Shown: positions 60,401 through 64,000 of the stretch, piece after piece
Numbering within the stretch: position 1 is the stretch's first letter
Layout: every line of letters starts with the position of its first letter
Source: Amoeboaphelidium protococcarum
Taxonomy: Eukaryota > Aphelidiomycota > Aphelidea
Direction: 5' to 3'
Assembly: GCA_023515745.1 (NCBI GenBank)
Contig: JALECJ010000258.1
Span: forward strand, 2,236,501 to 2,300,500
Length of the DNA: 64,000 nucleotides
The notes under the pieces: model-generated
Databases searched by the model: none
What the model saw: only the letters and a program-made list of their open reading frames with translations
What the model was told of the DNA's origin: nothing
Translations under genes and position numbers: made by a program

Positions 60401-62933
60401 TAGGAGACATTCCGGTATAGAAGGAGTTCTTCACAAATCCCTTTGACGCCGGGTCTCTGGAACGACGTTTAAAGTGTGGCAGAGTACGTTCATCGAAACC
60501 ATCAGCTATTCTACTACCATTGATAATCTGCTGTCCGACACATGCTGTCATTTGACACACATTAATTTTGGAGCCTTTAGAACCACACACAGCCATAATT
60601 AGGGGAGAATTGTGCTTATTCAGCTCTTAAAGACAGATCTAACCAAGATCATCACGAATCTTACTCAACTTACCAGACATTTGTGCCTCCAGAGTCTAAT
60701 CTTCGTTACAGCCAGCCTGACACTGCAGAGTGCCTTACTTATATTGCTCAATGTAGCCATCACATTCCTGATAGCCAGCCTTGATCACCTCATCACGCCT
60801 CTGCCACAGACGTTCGCCAGGCGCCACGTCCTCCAATCCGATGGAGAAGCCCCGGTTCTGCATGAAGCGAGCACACAACTTTGCCAGTCGATTCATAAAA
60901 AATCCTGCAACTTCGGGCCCATAATCTTTCAGGGCCACATACAAAATCGAGTCTTTGTTACCATCACCAACTATACTCTTGTCAATGACACCAGATAGGA
61001 CCTCGCTATTATGTACCGCAACCCAACCATCATTCGGGCACTTGTATACAGGAATATCTGGATTCTTAACGAAAGACTTATTCTTACACTCCAAGTTAAT
61101 GAATACTTGGCTTTATTTATTGGGACGCATCAGAATATTGAACACCTATTTTCCCGTATATAACACTTGAGGTTTCAATATCACCGGATCAGGAAGATCT
61201 ATACGTTCATTGGCATCAAACATGGAGCAGCAGATTTAAACAAATTCCTCCTTAGTAAAAAACGAATCCTTCTTGGTAATCAAATAAGCTCCAGTAATAA
61301 AATCTTGCGTGGCGGCAATGAGAGGCTACCCATTACGAGGTGTGACGAGATTATTCTTCGATCCCATAAGAACAACCGCCTCAGCTTTAGCCTCCTCCGT
61401 CTATGGTACGTGCAAGTTCATTTCATCGCCGTCAAAGTCCGCATTGAAGGGGGTACATACACACTCATTAAAGCGGAAGGTCTTCCATGGCTTGACAATG
61501 GCATAGAATGACATGATACTCAGCTTGTGTAAAGATGGCTACCGATTGAACAGCACCACATCGCCATCCATCAAATGCCGTTCCACTTCATCTCCAATCT
61601 TCAACTCCCTGGCCAACTGTGAGCGATCAACCACAAATTTCAAAAATCGCTTCGGTTTACCTTACTATTACATGAAATTGGCACCAGGATGCTTATCAGG
61701 CCCATTGATTACGCACTATCTCAGTCTCTAGATATTAAACTCGGTAACAACCTCAGTGTATGTCAGAGTTTTAGCCACCAAATCAGGCACAGCAACCTGA
61801 TCAATACGCAGATTCGGATCTGGACTGATCACCGTTCTAGCCGAGAAATCCACACGTTTACCACTTAAATTACCTCTAAATCTACCCTGCTTACCTTTCA
61901 GACGCTGACATACACCCCTGATCCACTTCGTAGTCTGTGTTGCATTCGCAAGATTAGGCAACTCAGAATTGACCAACTAGGCTAGTGTAAGCTGCAATAA
62001 CTCCCAATCCTCAGATACGCGTAAACTAGTATCACCATCCTGCAGGGACTTCAATATCATCTAGTTAAGCATAATCGCCTCAGCCAACTTCACAGTGATA
62101 TCATCTTCATTACTTCCAGCATCACCCTTATCCATTGCAACAGAGGGGCGAATACAGACTGGAGGCACAGGGATGGTGGTCCATAGAAAAGTTTCTGGCC
62201 GACCGCTGTCCACATTCAGACCAAGGAGTTCGCAATCCTCTGAGGAGATACGGGTGAATAGATCAAATACCTTGAGCGGAGTGAGATCATCCTACGCTTT
62301 CTGCAGATGCGCCTTAAACTCTGGCGATTCCTGGCATAGCTTATTAAACTTTTGATAAAATTAATTCTTTGCCAACTCAAACTCAGCAGACTTGGACTTT
62401 GATTTGTACTTTTCATGCACCAGACGCAAAACGCCAGCCTTCTTCACCGTGCCATTCAAATCTCCACAGTAAGGACAGGTATGTACCTTCTTACATGCGC
62501 TGGTTATCGCTTTAATGATGGCCATTTTCTGAGGGTTATCCAAACTGGGATTCCTCAGCTTTCTCAAATAGGCGCGTCTATCATCCACTTCCAACAATAC
62601 TTTAGAGCAATTTTTACAGATTTGCTGCAGAATTTACTGAGTAGCCTTGAAGAATCCAGCGTGGAACACTGGTAAAGCAAGGCGGATAAATCCCCAATGA
62701 CCAGCACACTCTGCTAGTTTCAGACCACACGTCTCACAAGTGGCGTCTTTGCCAGACACGCCCATCTTTGGATCCAAGATACCACCACGCGCAGGCGTTC
62801 TATTGACTGGATTGTAAAAATCGCGATTATAAATCTCCAACTCCGACTATGCCTAAACCTCGTTCGCATTCAGAATACCAAATTCAATAGTTTTCACTCT
62901 CTTCTTTTGATTATCCACTACCAATTCCTTCAT
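57459..62933 (-). CDS. RPC1: RNA polymerase III largest subunit RPC1, intein-containing
   Basis: Catalytic largest subunit of RNA polymerase III (tRNA, 5S, U6 synthesis). One frame of 1,825 codons without introns. Without the intein (residues 865-1284) the protein is 1,404 residues, normal for RPC1. Landmarks are [12 protein letters not shown], the zinc site [16 protein letters not shown], the second zinc site CPYCG, clamp [17 protein letters not shown], catalytic [12 protein letters not shown] near residue 497, funnel [12 protein letters not shown], bridge helix [20 protein letters not shown], then after the intein [17 protein letters not shown], and C-terminal [16 protein letters not shown]. 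The Pol III branch is indicated by the N-terminus ([19 protein letters not shown]) and the [11 protein letters not shown] ending. Many Gln are TAA/TAG. The last 50 residues are a lineage-specific Gln-rich tail. Confidence 0.95.
59082..60341 (-). mobile_element. Intein in RPC1 with degenerate LAGLIDADG endonuclease
   Basis: A 420-residue in-frame insertion between GLVDTSVK and [10 protein letters not shown] of the bridge-helix region. It starts with Ser1 in block A ([10 protein letters not shown]). Block B is [15 protein letters not shown], with Lys where the conserved His should be and Val for Thr. LAGLIDADG-like blocks are [10 protein letters not shown] (Gln in place of the usual acidic residue) and [14 protein letters not shown] (Asn in place of Asp); block H is [15 protein letters not shown]. 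Blocks F/G are [17 protein letters not shown] then LHVFD, so the C-terminal dyad is Phe-Asp instead of His-Asn; the +1 extein residue is Thr. Intein identity is firm; endonuclease loss and an unusual splicing route are inferred. Confidence 0.93.
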
Positions 62934-63181
62934 ATTTCTCACTACTAAAGCAAAGTATGCAAAGTATGTAATATAATGCTGTGATACTGTGCTTTAAAGA
63001 GTAACTAGTGATAAGAACGCGAAAAGAGAAAAAAGCGATCGCTTTTACTCGAACAAAGAAGTTTTCCTCGCTAATAATGCTCGCTGGTAAAAGATTTTTT
63101 CAGAATCACTTTCGCTACATTGCTTTTCTCTCGCCTTTTAGTAATACAGTTCTGTAGTGATAGATTATCTTATCAGATACC

Positions 63182-63620
63182 ATGAGCGCTTAGAGTTAGA
63201 AAGAGGATCAGGAAAGAGTTTATTATTTAGTTCCTTCAGTGGCTGAAGATGCCGCTGCTGCAGTTGCTGAGGAGGAGGATGATGATGAGGACGATGGCCC
63301 ACATGACGTCAAGGAGGATATTGAACGTGAATGCATGGAGACTAAAGAGTGTGCGCCTATCAAGTAGAAATTTGACGTTTGCACAGAGCGAGTCAACTCC
63401 AATCCAGATTCAGAAGAGGATTGCGTTGAGGTAATGATTATTATAATTTTTAGCATTGTTGATTACGAATTATGTGATCTATCTTGGTTGTAGGAGTTTT
63501 TCGATCTAATGCACTGCGTCCACAAATGTGTAAGTTCTGAGTGTTTATCTTATTATGTCTTACATGTGTGGAATATTATTCGTGTAGGCTCCGGAAAAGT
63601 ACTTTCATCATTTGAAATGA
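63182..63620 (+). CDS. QCR6: Cytochrome bc1 hinge protein QCR6/UQCRH (3 exons)
   Basis: Acidic hinge subunit of mitochondrial complex III that bridges cytochrome c1 and cytochrome c. Exons 63182-63430, 63494-63529 and 63588-63620, all joined in phase 0, give 105 residues. The N-terminal half is a long acidic run (EEEDDDEDDGP). The C-terminal helical hairpin has Cys pairs (DVCTERV, EDCVEEFFDLMHCVHKC) and a typical YFHHLK ending. Spacing CVEEFFDLMHC is a CX9C motif. Start ATG follows an AT-rich leader; divergent from RPC1. It supports an aerobic mitochondrion. Confidence 0.9.
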
Positions 63621-63769
63621 CCATGATCATGTGGGAAATATATATTAAATCTGACTCTTGATCTTTATATGTTGTATTGACGCTTGCTTTTTGTATACAG
63701 AATTTAGCGCTTATTTTCAATGGTGCGTCCTGGTAAAATTAACGCGACCAAAAGCAGTTTACTTTTAAG

Positions 63770-64000
63770 ATGAAATTCATCTTGGTGAGATAGTTTTTAT
63801 ACGCCTTTTGTCTTACGGGCCAAATTCATAATATAGTATTGGCTGAAGAACTAGTTACAATCATAGCGTTCTACCATGCCACTTCTCAATCTCTCAAATA
63901 AGTCACGTCTGCGTCATTGATTCAAAGACGTGACATTGTTCGTCCAAGATTTTAAAGTTTATTTATCCGAATTGTTCGGCAAAATTTAAATAGATCATGG
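63770..64000 (+). CDS. Start of a secreted or membrane protein, cut by window end
   Basis: ATG followed by 77 codons open to the edge. The first 25 residues look like a signal peptide (MKFILVRQFLYAFCLTG), and a dibasic site (QRRD) follows about residue 54, similar in layout to the Kex2-type sites of the secreted proteins at 31 and 36 kb. A 17-codon upstream ORF (ATG 63720, stop TGA overlapping this ATG region) could act as a uORF. No family recognised from the visible part. Confidence 0.45.

Noticed and set aside
18102-63620. Oxymonad (Streblomastix-like) or diplomonad origin, which share UAR=Gln
   Set aside because: SDHC and QCR6 are nuclear genes of a respiratory chain those lineages lack.

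Overview
The window is nuclear DNA of a unicellular eukaryote that reads UAA and UAG as glutamine and uses only UGA as stop. Genes that look shredded by TAA/TAG in the standard code become full-length conserved proteins. TAG also encodes invariant glutamines, for example in the WDTAGQE motif of a Rab GTPase and the HRDIKPQN motif of IRE1. Spliceosomal introns are short (about 50-80 nt), GT(A/T)...AG, and unevenly spread. SDHC and QCR6 point to a respiring mitochondrion, which argues against oxymonads and diplomonads that share this code. A retinoblastoma protein, IRE1, Yos9/OS-9, GPI2, Kex2-like processing sites and a Ty1/copia element would fit an opisthokont near the base of Fungi. Amoeboaphelidium-type aphelids, reported to use UAR=Gln, are my best guess. 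That identification is inference; ciliates and ulvophyte algae are not formally excluded.

Layout: 0-10 kb holds uL14, GPI2/PIG-C, MCM5 (-), PP2A B56, EAPP and eIF4A3 (-). 10-22 kb holds SF3A3, WDR26/GID7 (-), small unknown genes, a seven-helix protein with a long cytoplasmic tail, SDHC and IRE1. 22-31 kb holds SPT4 (-), glutamine-dependent NAD synthetase, a PH-domain protein (-), a type II membrane protein and an RB-family pocket protein. 31-38 kb holds two paralogous secreted repeat proteins with a shared signal/propeptide, separated by a 2.6-kb gene-poor stretch. 38-47 kb holds SmE (-), Yos9/OS-9 (-), Spn1/Iws1, Rab5 (-), a cyclic-nucleotide-binding-like/F-box/LRR protein and Scd6/LSM14 (-). 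47.8-52.9 kb is an intact copia retrotransposon inserted in an exon of a membrane-protein gene. 54-64 kb holds a CCCH/LOTUS-like protein, RNA polymerase III largest subunit (-) carrying an intein, QCR6 and the start of a secreted protein.

The main discoveries offered are: (1) a 420-residue intein in the bridge-helix region of RPC1, with degenerate endonuclease motifs and non-canonical splicing residues (Lys in place of the block B His, Phe-Asp in place of His-Asn at the C-terminus); (2) a young copia element, adapted to the host code, whose gag and pol are in one frame separated by UGA-CUA, a classic read-through context; (3) a secreted protein family built on a roughly 95-residue EF-hand-like repeat behind a conserved Kex2-type propeptide; and (4) an unusual cNMP-like/F-box/LRR fusion. 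Most remaining genes are ordinary housekeeping genes for transcription, splicing, replication, ER quality control and signalling.
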